A program made the translations under genes and the position numbers. Below the pieces are notes generated by a model, which ran no database searches, had not been told where the DNA came from, and saw only the letters and a list, made by a program, of their open reading frames with translations. Positions 36,563-48,105 of a stretch of 64,000 nucleotides of DNA are shown piece by piece. Numbering within the stretch: the first letter of the stretch is position 1; each line of letters opens with the position of its first letter. Origin of the DNA: Alphaproteobacteria bacterium. Lineage in GTDB: Bacteria > Pseudomonadota > Alphaproteobacteria > Micavibrionales > UBA2020. The DNA lies in contig WGNE01000010.1 of the NCBI GenBank assembly GCA_016124645.1, positions 1 to 64,000 on the forward strand, given 5' to 3'.

Positions 36563-36604
36563 AAAACAAAACGCCCCTCCAACCGGAAGGGCGTTTTGTT
36601 TTTT
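36563..36604. terminator. bidirectional rho-independent terminator
   Basis: A 14-bp stem (about 36563-36576 pairing with 36589-36602; AAAACAAAACGCCC against its complement) with a 12-base loop, flanked by A-rich and T-rich tracts. It separates the convergent Sel1-repeat gene and ppiD. Confidence 0.85.
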
Positions 36605-36622
36605 GCTTGGAAGCGGGGCCCG

Positions 36623-38551
36623 TCACTCGCCCGCGTCGTCGTTGTTTTTGTACATCGAAGCCAGCACTTCGGGGTAGGTTTCGACGTCGTATTTGTTCCA
36701 CAGGTGGTGGCGGTATTCCATCAGCAGGTCGGACTGGATGGACTGGCCGAGCAGGGCGCGCAGCGCGTCCATGTCCTCGCGCTTGGTGTCCTTGGGCAGG
36801 TCGATCTTGCGGCCCGCGAGGCGCATGATGGTGACGCTGTCCGCGCCGTTGACGGTCGTGACCTCGCCCACCTTGTCGATGGAGAAGAGGGCGGGGACCA
36901 TGCCGCGGTCGAGCTTGGGCGCCTTCTTGTCGGCGGGGTCTTCCCGTCGCTGGACGAAATCCGTCATCTGCGGCTTCTTGCCGAGGCTTTGCGCGACCTT
37001 GTCGAAAGAATCGCCGAGCTTGATGCGCTCCATCACCTTCGAGACTTTTTCGTCCAGCGCGGCGATGTCCTTTTCATGATGCCAGTCCTTCAGCACCTCG
37101 GCGCGCACCTTGTCGAAAGCGCGTTCCTGCGCGGGGGTGACGCCCGTCACCTCGACCAGCAGGAAGCCGCCGTTCGGCGTGTCGATGCGCTCGCTCGGGA
37201 CGTTCTTTTGCCCGGTGAAGGCGGCGGCGAGAACCTTGTCGAAGACGGGCACGCCGTCGGTATCGGCCTTCTTGCCGTCCTCGGTCATGCCTTTTTCGTC
37301 GAGGCCGGCGAAGCTGTGCAGCTTCAGCCCGTAATGCTTGGCGATCTCGGCGAGGTTCTGCCCGCCGCCGACCATGTCATCGACGTCGTCCGCCAGCTTG
37401 TACATCGCCTCGCCGTCGTCGTGCTCGGATTCATAGGCTTTCGCGACGTCCTTCTTGACGCTGTCGAAAGGCTTGGGCGCGGCGGGGGTGATTTTTTCGA
37501 TATCCAGCACGTGCCAGCCCAGCGGGCTTTTCACCGGCTCCAGCAGCCCGCCCGCGTCCTGCTTGAAGGCGCCGGACAGTTCCTGCGGCAGGTCGTTGGC
37601 GGTATAGGTGTTCTCGACGTAACTGGCCTTCTTGGGCTTGCCCTTGACGGCGTCCTTGTCCAGCGCGTCGGCCAGCTCTTTCAGGCTCTTGCCCGCCTTG
37701 GCGTCGGCGTAGATCTTTTTGGCCGTCGCCTCGTCGTCCACGACGACCTGCGCGATTTGGCGTTTTTCGGGCTCGGTGTAGCTGTCGGCATGGGCGTCGT
37801 AATAGGCCTTCAGGTCCGCGTCGTCCGGCTCCGCCTTGCCGCCGATGGCGGTGCGGTCGAGCATCAGCACGGAGAAGCTGCGGAATTCCGGCAGCATGAA
37901 GCGCGAGGAAATCGTCTTGTAATATTCCTTCAGCTTGTCGTCGGAAGGGTCGGGCGTCTTGGGCAGGTCGGCGGCGGTGATCTTGACATACTCGCCGCGC
38001 CGCCATTCATAGCGGTACTTCATCGCGTCGTCCAGCATCTGGCCCGGCGCTTTCGCGCCCTCGGTGATGATGCGGCCGAGGGTTTCGTTGGCGGTCTGGC
38101 GGCGGAGGAGCGCGACCAGTTCGTCTTCGTTCATGCCATAGCCGTACAGAAGCTGGCTCAGCGCCTTTTTCTCGTCCAGCCCCTGTCCCGTGAAGGGCTT
38201 GAGCAGTTCGAGGATTTTCTTGCGCACGATCTCGTCGTTGACGAGGATCCCCATATCGTTCGCCTTCAGCGAAAAGAGGCGGCGGGTGATTTCCTGGTCC
38301 AGCTCTTTCTGCGGCAAGCCGGAAAGGACGGCCTGCTGCGGGCTCATGCGCTGCATGCGCATGGTGGATTGCATCATGCGGTCGAATTCCCCGCGGGAAA
38401 TCTTCTGCCCGCCCACGCGCGCCACGTTCAGGCCGCGGCTGCCGCCCATAAAGGTACCTTGGTTGACCAGCGCCAGCCCGCCCATCGCAAGGAAGATGAT
38501 GGAAACGAGGATGTATTTGAGCTTCGACGACGAGCGCATGACGTTCAGCAT
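36623..38551 (-). CDS. ppiD: SurA N-terminal domain/peptidyl-prolyl isomerase, PpiD type
   Basis: A 642-residue inner-membrane-anchored periplasmic chaperone that assists folding of exported proteins at the Sec exit. One membrane helix lies at about residues 12-31, followed by the SurA_N-like helical domain (about 35-170) and a parvulin-like domain around 265-360 (ending GWHVLDIEKITP), then a second helical part. Lengths match PpiD. The ATG at 38551 has a AGGAGA site. It is divergent from tpiA, a common arrangement in the class. Isomerase activity of the parvulin domain cannot be judged; many PpiD proteins are inactive. Confidence 0.92.
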   Translation of the reverse strand: MLNVMRSSSKLKYILVSIIFLAMGGLALVNQGTFMGGSRGLNVARVGGQKISRGEFDRMMQSTMRMQRMSPQQAVLSGLPQKELDQEITRRLFSLKANDMGILVNDEIVRKKILELLKPFTGQGLDEKKALSQLLYGYGMNEDELVALLRRQTANETLGRIITEGAKAPGQMLDDAMKYRYEWRRGEYVKITAADLPKTPDPSDDKLKEYYKTISSRFMLPEFRSFSVLMLDRTAIGGKAEPDDADLKAYYDAHADSYTEPEKRQIAQVVVDDEATAKKIYADAKAGKSLKELADALDKDAVKGKPKKASYVENTYTANDLPQELSGAFKQDAGGLLEPVKSPLGWHVLDIEKITPAAPKPFDSVKKDVAKAYESEHDDGEAMYKLADDVDDMVGGGQNLAEIAKHYGLKLHSFAGLDEKGMTEDGKKADTDGVPVFDKVLAAAFTGQKNVPSERIDTPNGGFLLVEVTGVTPAQERAFDKVRAEVLKDWHHEKDIAALDEKVSKVMERIKLGDSFDKVAQSLGKKPQMTDFVQRREDPADKKAPKLDRGMVPALFSIDKVGEVTTVNGADSVTIMRLAGRKIDLPKDTKREDMDALRALLGQSIQSDLLMEYRHHLWNKYDVETYPEVLASMYKNNDDAGE

Positions 38552-38587
38552 GGGCGGTATTCTCCTGTATAAATGCCTTGATAATCC

Positions 38588-38611
38588 ACAGCTTTTTATT
38601 CAAGATGTCAA
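38588..38611 (-). promoter_or_regulatory. candidate promoter of ppiD
   Basis: On the minus strand a perfect TTGACA lies at 38606-38611. The best -10 candidates are TGGATT after 17 bases or GATTAT after 19; neither is strong. A promoter here fits the divergent layout. Confidence 0.4.
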
Positions 38612-38652
38612 GGCTTTAAAAACGGCAACTCTTGCAGGGAAGGAATGACGCC

Positions 38653-39426
38653 ATGTCCGTCGCCAAGCTTATCGTGGGGAACTGGAAAATGAACGGGTTG
38701 CTGGATGACAGCCGCACCCGCGCGCAGGAACTGGCCGATGCCGCCAGAAACCATAAATCCGCGGATTTCGAGATGGTTCTCTGCCCGCCCGCGCCGCTCA
38801 TCGCCATGGTCGGGGACATCGTGAAGGATACGGACATAAAATGGGGCGCGCAGGACTGCCACGAACAGGTCTCCGGCGCCCATACCGGCGATATATCGGC
38901 CCAGATGCTCAAAGACCTCGGCTGCAGCTACGTCATCCTCGGCCATTCCGAGCGTCGCCAGAACCACGGCGAAACCAGCGCGCAGGTCAACGCCAAGGCG
39001 CAGGCCGCGCAGGCCGCGGGGCTGATCGCCATCATCTGCATCGGCGAGACGGACGCGCAGCGCAGCGCGGGTAAGGCGGATGAAGTCGTGACGGAACAGC
39101 TGCGCGCCTCCGTCCCCGAGACGGCGACGCCGGAAAACACCGTCATCGCCTATGAGCCCATCTGGGCCATCGGCACGGGCAAGACCGCCTCGGCCGACGA
39201 TATCCGTCACATGCACGCGCTCATCCGCGCCAAGGCCAGCGAAAAGGTCAAGAACGGTGCGTGGCTCAAGCTTTTGTACGGCGGCTCGGTCAAGCAGGGC
39301 AACGCGGGCGAGATTCTCCATATTGCCAACGTCGATGGCGTTCTGGTCGGCGGCGCGAGCCTGAAGTCCGGCGAATTCTGGGGCATCGCGCAGGCCAGCG
39401 CCGAAGGAAAGGCGTTAAGCGCCTGA
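38653..39426 (+). CDS. tpiA: triosephosphate isomerase
   Basis: A 257-residue glycolytic TIM-barrel enzyme interconverting dihydroxyacetone phosphate and glyceraldehyde 3-phosphate. The substrate lysine is in VGNWKMNG, the catalytic histidine in VILGHSERR, the catalytic glutamate and loop 6 in AYEPIWAIGTGKTA, and the phosphate loop in LLYGGSVK. The ATG at 38653 with an AGGGAAGGA site is preferred over the TTG at 38632, which is too close to nothing recognisable. Downstream, secG normally follows tpiA in the class; here an unknown secreted-protein gene has been inserted. Confidence 0.97.
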   Translation: MSVAKLIVGNWKMNGLLDDSRTRAQELADAARNHKSADFEMVLCPPAPLIAMVGDIVKDTDIKWGAQDCHEQVSGAHTGDISAQMLKDLGCSYVILGHSERRQNHGETSAQVNAKAQAAQAAGLIAIICIGETDAQRSAGKADEVVTEQLRASVPETATPENTVIAYEPIWAIGTGKTASADDIRHMHALIRAKASEKVKNGAWLKLLYGGSVKQGNAGEILHIANVDGVLVGGASLKSGEFWGIAQASAEGKALSA

Positions 39427-39476
39427 TACAAAAGCGTTTCCTTCCTTCAGCTGCGCTTCACTTGCGCGGGATAAAC

Positions 39477-39504
39477 TTGCATTAACACAGTGAGGCCATA
39501 TACT
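39477..39504 (+). promoter_or_regulatory. candidate promoter of secreted paralogue 1
   Basis: TTGCAT (39477-39482) and TATACT (39499-39504) are 16 bases apart. The leader to the start codon would be about 100 bases. The region between is AT-rich and has no other recognised signal. Confidence 0.5.
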
Positions 39505-39613
39505 GTTTTCATCGGCGGCATGGTTTCATGGCTGTCAATATTACAAAAAAAGAATATCTTTTAAAAAATCGGCGGGCGAATATTTCAATTTTATAGACGG
39601 ACGGGTGGGCGAT

Positions 39614-40375
39614 ATGCGTATGAGATGGATAGCGGCGGCTTTTGTTCTTTGCGGCCTTTTCCTGCTGCCTGCGGCCGGGCGCGCGGCGGATGACGCGCAT
39701 ATGTCGCCGCTCTATCAGTCGCTGAGCTTCAACGCGGCCAAGAAAGGCGTCGATGCCGCCGTTTCCCTGATCGACCGGACCATCAGCGACAGCAAGACGG
39801 ATATCGCGACCCTCGGCGTCATGTCTTCATGGCTGATCGACAATACCTACGGGCAGGTGGACGACAGCAAGATCAACGCGGTCTATTTCCTGAAGCTCTA
39901 CGACGTCGAATACGCCCGCGCGCAGATGGTCAAGCAGATGCGGGGCGGGGGAGGACAGGCCACGCAGTACCGGCAGGCCACGCTGGACGCGTTCAAGGCG
40001 TTGCTGACCTATGAGCTGATGGCCATGGCGGATGCAAGGCGCTGCAGCGACGATTCCGTCGTCGGCGTCGTCGCGCAGAACCTGCTGCCGCGCTACAAGG
40101 ACATCGACTATGCCTATACCTACCTGAACAGGAACGAGGTCAAGCTGGCATGGTATTCGGCCATGCAGGTGGAGGCCCAGAAAAGCGACCGCCCGTTCAA
40201 CCTGCAGCTTTGCCTGCAGGGGGAGAGGGCGCTGAGCGACCCGTCCCGATACAACCCGCGGGACGTCACCACCTCGCAATGGACGGATATCCGCAGCGAA
40301 TTGCGCTCGAAATACACGGATTACTGGAAGGGGCGCTATGCCGAGGCTCTGCGCAACAAGCACAACCATCACTAA
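39614..40375 (+). CDS. secreted two-cysteine paralogue 1, unknown function
   Basis: A 253-residue protein with a signal peptide (about 1-25, ending in GRA) and a mainly helical mature part. It is the shortest of three related proteins in this window (see 42686-43636 and 43747-44778). Shared motifs are YFLKLYD (about 91), ELMAMADARRCSDD with C144, LLPRYKD, DRPFNLQLCLQG with C200, and W-x3-R-x3-L...W-x2-RY at the C-terminus. The two cysteines are 56 residues apart, suggesting a structural disulphide in the periplasm. The start is the ATG at 39614; GTG 39605 is possible. It sits between tpiA and secG, where the class usually has nothing. I recognise no family. Confidence 0.72.
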   Translation: MRMRWIAAAFVLCGLFLLPAAGRAADDAHMSPLYQSLSFNAAKKGVDAAVSLIDRTISDSKTDIATLGVMSSWLIDNTYGQVDDSKINAVYFLKLYDVEYARAQMVKQMRGGGGQATQYRQATLDAFKALLTYELMAMADARRCSDDSVVGVVAQNLLPRYKDIDYAYTYLNRNEVKLAWYSAMQVEAQKSDRPFNLQLCLQGERALSDPSRYNPRDVTTSQWTDIRSELRSKYTDYWKGRYAEALRNKHNHH

Positions 40376-40545
40376 TTCCGGCCCCCCGTTCCGGTCGAGC
40401 AGCGGCACGGGGCTTTATATAAAAACTTCTGGATTTTTCCCCCAAAGGGCACTAAACATTCAGCAGAATATATAACGCCGCAAGTTCACATAATAATATG
40501 GACGGGCCGCCGGAAGGCTGCCCGCGGGAATACGCCGAGGGAACC

Positions 40546-41001
40546 ATGGAATCAGTACTGCTCGTCATTCACCTTATCGTCGCCGTTTCGATCATCGCGC
40601 TCGTGCTTGTGCAGCCGGCGGAAAGCGGCGGCTTCATGGGCAGCTCGGGTACGATGTCGAACCTGATGATGCCGCGCCGTTCCGGCGACGTGCTGACCCG
40701 CGCCACGACCCTGCTGGCGGCCGTCTTTTTCACGACCAGCATGTTCCTGGCCATCGCGGCCAGCCACCGTCCCGCGCAGAAAAGCATTCTGGACGGCGTG
40801 AACGACGGCGCCGCCAAGAAACCCGCGCTTGTCATCAAGACCGGCGAAGCCAAGCCGGACGACAAGAAGAAAGAAGTTTCCGTTCCCGCCGCGCCCGCAG
40901 ACAAGGACGCAACGGCGGTAAAGAAACCCGCAGAGACGAAAACAGAGACCAAAGCGACCACGAAAACGGAGAAGACGCCCACGGCGCCCGTCGCGAAATA
41001 A
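40546..41001 (+). CDS. secG: preprotein translocase subunit SecG
   Basis: A 151-residue inner-membrane subunit of the SecYEG channel. The SecG core is at the N-terminus: helix one (about 2-20), the loop QPAESGGFMGSSGTMSNLM, where the Gly/Ser-rich stretch is conserved, and helix two (about 50-72). The last 75 residues are a Lys/Ala/Thr/Pro-rich tail, a common alphaproteobacterial extension. The ATG at 40546 has a GAGGGAA site; the open frame reaches back to 40498 without similarity. It is followed 30 bases later by pyrG, the usual neighbour. Confidence 0.94.
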   Translation: MESVLLVIHLIVAVSIIALVLVQPAESGGFMGSSGTMSNLMMPRRSGDVLTRATTLLAAVFFTTSMFLAIAASHRPAQKSILDGVNDGAAKKPALVIKTGEAKPDDKKKEVSVPAAPADKDATAVKKPAETKTETKATTKTEKTPTAPVAK

Positions 41002-41016
41002 GGACAGGATCAGTAA

Positions 41017-42675
<1,659 letters not shown>

Positions 42676-42685
42676 GGAACGATCC

Positions 42686-43636
42686 TTATTTTTTCCCGCC
42701 GCTCGTCGCGGCACTGCCCGACTGCCCGCTGAATCCGCCGGCGCCGGCCGCCTTGCGGTAGATTTTGTAGCGGTTCGGCCAGTCGGTCCTCAGGTAGTTG
42801 CGGATATCTTCCCGCCATGCAAGCCATTGGCCGTCCGGCACTGTTTTGGGCTGGAACTTGTAGCCTTCCGGCAGGGTCATGCGTACTTTCTTTCCGCCGG
42901 GGGCGGAAGGATCCTTGACGACTTCCTTCTTCATGTTTTTCTGGCTCATCATGTCGTTCATGGCATCCGCGCCCAGCATGCACAGGTCGATGTTGGGGGG
43001 GCGCTTACCGTGCTGTTCCTCTTCCTGCAGGGCGGCGCGGCTCATGTCTTCATAAGCTTTTTCCGGGATGAGCCCATAGGCGTCCTTCAGCGAGTCGAAA
43101 CGCGGCGCCATCATGCGCCCGCGCAGTACGCTCATGACCGAGCGGTCTTCGCATCGCTTGGCGTCTGCCATCAGCACTGCCTCCGCCGACATGAGCGCCA
43201 GCAGGGAGTTTTTGAGCATGATGTCCGCGTTCTTCTTGTTGCCGGACTTCATCAGGCTGTCGCCGAGACTGTGCAGATAGTCTGAATACAGGATGAGGTA
43301 ATTGCCGTCGTAATCCGCCCGGTCGGGCCAGTGCATCCCGCGCATTTCCAGCCAGTGCAGCGCGATGGAAAGGAGCTTTTCGTTTGCTTGCACGCGCTTG
43401 TTGATGTAGCCGGAAACCTCCGGCGCGTTGTGGTCTGCGGCCATCGTGTCCAGTTCTTTGAAGAAAGGGTCGTTTTCCATCTTTGCGACGCCGGCCCGGA
43501 CCTGTGCGTCCAGATTTTTCTGCGCGCCCGCAGCGCTCGTTGCGGAAAAGGCGGGCGTGGCGGCCATGGAAAGCCCGATGCAGGCGCAGCAGGCCATCGC
43601 CAGCAGCGCGCGGGAGAAAACGGATGATGATGCCAT
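42686..43636 (-). CDS. secreted two-cysteine paralogue 2, unknown function
   Basis: A 316-residue protein with a signal peptide (about 1-32). It is related to the proteins at 39614-40375 and 43747-44778: YLILYSDYLHS aligns with YFLKLYD, MSAEAVLMADAKRCED carries C162, RPPNIDLCMLGA carries C219, and W-x3-R-x3-YL-x-TDW-x2-RY closes the domain. The cysteines are 57 apart. A Lys/Pro insert (about 230-255) and a Gly/Ser-rich tail distinguish it from paralogue 1. The ATG at 43636 has a GAAAGGG site; the frame is open to 43720. It lies 110 bases after paralogue 3 on the same strand. Function is unknown. Confidence 0.72.
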   Translation of the reverse strand: MASSSVFSRALLAMACCACIGLSMAATPAFSATSAAGAQKNLDAQVRAGVAKMENDPFFKELDTMAADHNAPEVSGYINKRVQANEKLLSIALHWLEMRGMHWPDRADYDGNYLILYSDYLHSLGDSLMKSGNKKNADIMLKNSLLALMSAEAVLMADAKRCEDRSVMSVLRGRMMAPRFDSLKDAYGLIPEKAYEDMSRAALQEEEQHGKRPPNIDLCMLGADAMNDMMSQKNMKKEVVKDPSAPGGKKVRMTLPEGYKFQPKTVPDGQWLAWREDIRNYLRTDWPNRYKIYRKAAGAGGFSGQSGSAATSGGKK

Positions 43637-43746
43637 GGAGAAAGCCCTTTCCTGAAAAATGCCTTGCGCCCACAAGCATAGAATAAATGCGCCGGGCTTG
43701 CGCGGGTTATTTTTCCGCATTTGCCGTAACGGTCAAGGCGCGGGGA

Positions 43747-44778
43747 TTATTTTTGGCGCGCCGCGGCGGTTTCGCCGATGTCATCCTCGTCTTGCGCGCC
43801 CTGCGCTGCCTGCTGCTTTTCCGCCGCGTCTTTCAGCACCACGTAGCGGCGCAGCCAGTCGCTCTGCAGGAAGGCGTCCAGCTCGTCGCGCTTTTTGTTC
43901 CACGCCTTAACGGGAATGAGCCTGGAGTGATAGACATAGCCGGGCGGCGGCACCAGCCGGGCGCGCAAATGGCCGCTGGCGTAAGGATCGTCCACGAATT
44001 TCTTTTTCGTGCCGGGCTGTTTTGAAATATCGAGGATGCGCCCCGCGCCCATGCCGCAGATGTCGTGGTTGGGCGGTCTTGCGGCGAAGCGCTTTTCGAG
44101 CAGGACCGCGATCTTGCCCATGGCGGTGAATGTTTCCTCGGGGAACATCAGGTAGGCGGGCAGCACGCGGTCGAAGCGGTTCAGCAGCATGTTGTTGCGC
44201 ACGGACTGCAGCGCGGTGGCGTCTTCGCAGCGCTGCGCGTCGGCGCTGGCCAGCGCTTCGAAGGCGTAGAGGCTTTGCAGCGATTCCTTCAGGAAGGCAT
44301 GGTAGGAAACCTTGTCGCCCTTCGCCTTGAATTCATCCGCGCGCCAGAACAGCACGTCCGCATAGGCCATGAAGTAGAGGGAATTGACCTTGGCGGCGTC
44401 CTTTTCAAGGAAGGAATGGTCGCGCAGCCAATAGGCGATGACCTCCATCCGCTGGCTGTCCTGCTGTATCGCCATGTCGATGAAGTCCACCATATCCCGG
44501 CCCCGCAGCGTTTTCGCCGCCGCCATGATCTGGGAGTAGAAGGGGTTCGAGAAGATGCGCTTCCGGTAGGCCTGTTCTTCCGGCGAGATTTCGGGCGGCG
44601 CGTTATCCTGCGGCGCGGCGGCGGATTCCAGAGTGGATTTCGGGACGGTTTTGGGCGCGGCTTTCGTTTCCGTTTTCGTCTTTTCCTTCGCGGCGACGGC
44701 GGGCGCGGCAGCCAGCCCCGTGCCGGCCGCAATCAGCAGCGACAGCATCAGGGCGGGCAGCGGCATACCGCGTTTCAT
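43747..44778 (-). CDS. secreted two-cysteine paralogue 3, unknown function
   Basis: A 343-residue protein with a signal peptide (about 1-30, ending in AVAA) and a Lys/Thr/Pro-rich linker to about residue 65. The domain matches paralogues 1 and 2: VNSLYFMAYAD, YAFEALASADAQRCED with C184, LLNRFDRVLPAY, RPPNHDICGMGAG with C241, and W-x3-R-x3-FLQSDWLRRY. The cysteine spacing is 57, as in paralogue 2. It begins 32 bases after the eno stop codon on the same strand, so it may be transcribed with eno. No catalytic motif is visible; a binding or structural role is possible. Confidence 0.72.
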   Translation of the reverse strand: MKRGMPLPALMLSLLIAAGTGLAAAPAVAAKEKTKTETKAAPKTVPKSTLESAAAPQDNAPPEISPEEQAYRKRIFSNPFYSQIMAAAKTLRGRDMVDFIDMAIQQDSQRMEVIAYWLRDHSFLEKDAAKVNSLYFMAYADVLFWRADEFKAKGDKVSYHAFLKESLQSLYAFEALASADAQRCEDATALQSVRNNMLLNRFDRVLPAYLMFPEETFTAMGKIAVLLEKRFAARPPNHDICGMGAGRILDISKQPGTKKKFVDDPYASGHLRARLVPPPGYVYHSRLIPVKAWNKKRDELDAFLQSDWLRRYVVLKDAAEKQQAAQGAQDEDDIGETAAARQK

Positions 44779-44810
44779 CGGCCGTGTTTCCGTTGTGGCG
44801 CGCGGCGCGA

Positions 44811-46178
<1,368 letters not shown>

Positions 46179-46194
46179 TTAAAAAACTGCCCTG

Positions 46195-46223
46195 AGAATA
46201 GCCCTTGCGGGGGGCTGTTGCAA
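46195..46223 (-). promoter_or_regulatory. promoter of eno
   Basis: On the minus strand TTGCAA (46218-46223) and TATTCT (46195-46200) are 17 bases apart, about 40 bases before the start codon. Confidence 0.6.
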
Positions 46224-46256
46224 ATCATTGTTCGCCGTCTTTCCCTGCTGCTGCAT

Positions 46257-46285
46257 TTGCCGGATTTTCGTTTTTATGTTAAGAT
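46257..46285 (+). promoter_or_regulatory. promoter of the unknown gene at 46336
   Basis: TTGCCG (46257-46262) and TAAGAT (46280-46285) are 17 bases apart. The expected start of transcription, about 46292, is just before a CtrA-type box. Confidence 0.6.
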
Positions 46286-46296
46286 ATTCAGGTGGA

Positions 46297-46312
46297 TTAA
46301 CTTCCTGTTAAC
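46297..46312 (+). promoter_or_regulatory. candidate CtrA-binding box
   Basis: TTAA (46297-46300), seven bases, then TTAAC (46308-46312): an exact match to the CtrA consensus TTAA-N7-TTAAC known from Caulobacter. It lies immediately downstream of the putative transcription start of the gene at 46336, a position suited to repression. Confidence 0.5.
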
Positions 46313-46335
46313 CTTCCGAACGGCGGGTCTTTTCA

Positions 46336-47136
46336 ATGTCGCAAAACGGGCAGAGCGCTGGCGCCGATACGGTGAACGTCGATGGCTATTACGTCATCCG
46401 CGGCTATACCGAGGGGCATGATTTCAGCTCCACGCTCGACCTGCCGAAAGAGGACGCCATCAAGGTCATGGAGGAAAGGCATCCTTTCCGCGGCAAGGGG
46501 CCGGCCGATGAAAACGGCAACCGCGACCAGCGCGTCTATTACGAAGACCGCAAGGCGACCGACGAGTGGCTGCGCGAGCAGGGCGGCATCAAGGGCGACC
46601 GCGAGAACCCGGTTTTCTTCACCCTGACGAAGGACCCCGAAAACCTGCTGAAGCTGATGGCGGGCCACGGCAGCTCCTATTCGCATTTCATGGTCGTGCC
46701 GGTCGCGAGTCTGGATGCGAATAAATGGACCTTCACCGTCGATGACAGCATGGGCAATTTCTTTTCCCGCCACGGCGACGACGTGAACGAGAATACCGCC
46801 AACTTCCTGCACGACAGCAACCCGGAACACGGCAAGGTGAAAAACCTCCGGCAGATCGTGGAGGCGATGGAGAAATACCCGAATACCCCGAACGGCATGC
46901 CGCGCGAGTTCGAGGCGCAGTTCTGGGGCCCGAAATTCGACGCCGAGGAACTGGGCGGCAAAATCGTCGAGACCCCGGCCATCCGCGCGCAGGTGCTGCG
47001 GGAGGAAAAAACCGCCGCGGCCGGCGGCAGCAAGTTCATGGGCACGAAACCCGCGGCGCTCGATGCCGGGCAGGCCAATCCCCCCGCCAAAGCCCCGCCT
47101 AAAAACGCCAGCCAGATCAAGCCGGGCGCGGGGTGA
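46336..47136 (+). CDS. conserved-looking cytoplasmic protein of unknown function
   Basis: A 266-residue soluble protein without signal peptide or membrane helix. Residues about 15-200 look folded (VDGYYVIRGYTEGHDF, VFFTLTKDPENLLKLM, SYSHFMVVPVASLD, KWTFTVDDSMGNFFS), followed by a Pro/Ala/Lys-rich tail. It contains no cysteine and no recognisable catalytic motif. The ATG at 46336 follows a good promoter and a CtrA-type box. It lies between eno and an SDR gene, in a block of accessory genes that separates eno from kdsA. I do not recognise it. Confidence 0.7.
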   Translation: MSQNGQSAGADTVNVDGYYVIRGYTEGHDFSSTLDLPKEDAIKVMEERHPFRGKGPADENGNRDQRVYYEDRKATDEWLREQGGIKGDRENPVFFTLTKDPENLLKLMAGHGSSYSHFMVVPVASLDANKWTFTVDDSMGNFFSRHGDDVNENTANFLHDSNPEHGKVKNLRQIVEAMEKYPNTPNGMPREFEAQFWGPKFDAEELGGKIVETPAIRAQVLREEKTAAAGGSKFMGTKPAALDAGQANPPAKAPPKNASQIKPGAG

Positions 47137-47181
47137 GATTTTCATTCATCGTGAATTTGAAGCCGCCGCTGCCCGCGCCGT

Positions 47182-48099
47182 TCAGGCCGTCAGCTCCAGC
47201 GCGGTTTCCCAAAGGCGTTCGGCGTTTTCCGGGTCGAGGGCGTAGGGGGCATAGCCGCCCGTGAAGTCGGTCGGTCGCTTCGCGACTTGCCGGGCCTCGT
47301 TGCAATCCTCGAAATACAATCCGCCGATGCCGTCGAGAAGCGGCGAGGCGGCGAGAAGGACCGACGTCGCCGCGCCCTGCGGCACGGTTTTGCGCAGGGG
47401 CGGCGGCGTTTTCAACCCGCCGGTGTATTTTTGCAGCCCCGTCGCAATGGCGCCGGGATGCAGCGCGTTCGCGCAAATGCCGTCGTCCGCCCACCGGCGC
47501 GTGACGGCGACGGCCAGCAATGCGCTGGCGGTCTTGGACTGCCCGTAGGCGCCGAAGGGCGTATAAGGAATGAAGTCGAAGTTCAGATCGTCGAAGATGA
47601 CCGGCGAGAAAAGATGGCCGCTGGAACTGACGGAAACCACGCGCGCGCCCTGCGCGGCCGCCAGCGCCTTGTGCAGGCCGGCGGTCAGGGCGAAGTGCCC
47701 GAGGAAGTTGGTGCCGAACTGAAGCTCGAAGCCCTGTGGCGTTTTCTGCAGCTCGGGCACGGCCATGATTCCGGCGTTGTTGACGAGGATGTGCACGGGG
47801 CCGCTCCATTCCCCGGTGAAGGCCTTCACGGAATTCAGGTCCGCCAGATCGAGATGCCGAACGCTGACGGACGGATTTCCCGTCGCGCGGCTGATGTCGG
47901 CGGCGACAGGTTCCGACGCTTGCACGCGCCTGACGGCAAGTGTGACGGCCGCGCCTGCCGATGCAAGGGCGCGCGCGGTTTCCGTGCCGATTCCGCCGCC
48001 ACCGCCGGTGACGATGGCAGTCTTTCCGCGCAGGTCGATCTTCTGGATGATTTCGTCCGCCGTCGTTTCAAATCCGAAGGGGGTCGTAAAGCGGGACAT
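47182..48099 (-). CDS. SDR family NAD(P)-dependent oxidoreductase
   Basis: A 305-residue short-chain dehydrogenase, most like the retinol-dehydrogenase/WW-domain oxidoreductase-type bacterial SDRs. The cofactor motif is TGGGGGIG (31-38), NNAG is at 107-110, the catalytic serine lies in VSVSSSGHL (about 158-160) and the Y185-x3-K189 pair is in AYGQSKTA. NADPH preference is suggested by the basic RR after the second strand. The substrate is unknown. It lies six bases after the exonuclease gene on the same strand. Confidence 0.87.
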   Translation of the reverse strand: MSRFTTPFGFETTADEIIQKIDLRGKTAIVTGGGGGIGTETARALASAGAAVTLAVRRVQASEPVAADISRATGNPSVSVRHLDLADLNSVKAFTGEWSGPVHILVNNAGIMAVPELQKTPQGFELQFGTNFLGHFALTAGLHKALAAAQGARVVSVSSSGHLFSPVIFDDLNFDFIPYTPFGAYGQSKTASALLAVAVTRRWADDGICANALHPGAIATGLQKYTGGLKTPPPLRKTVPQGAATSVLLAASPLLDGIGGLYFEDCNEARQVAKRPTDFTGGYAPYALDPENAERLWETALELTA

Positions 48100-48105
48100 G
48101 TGGCG

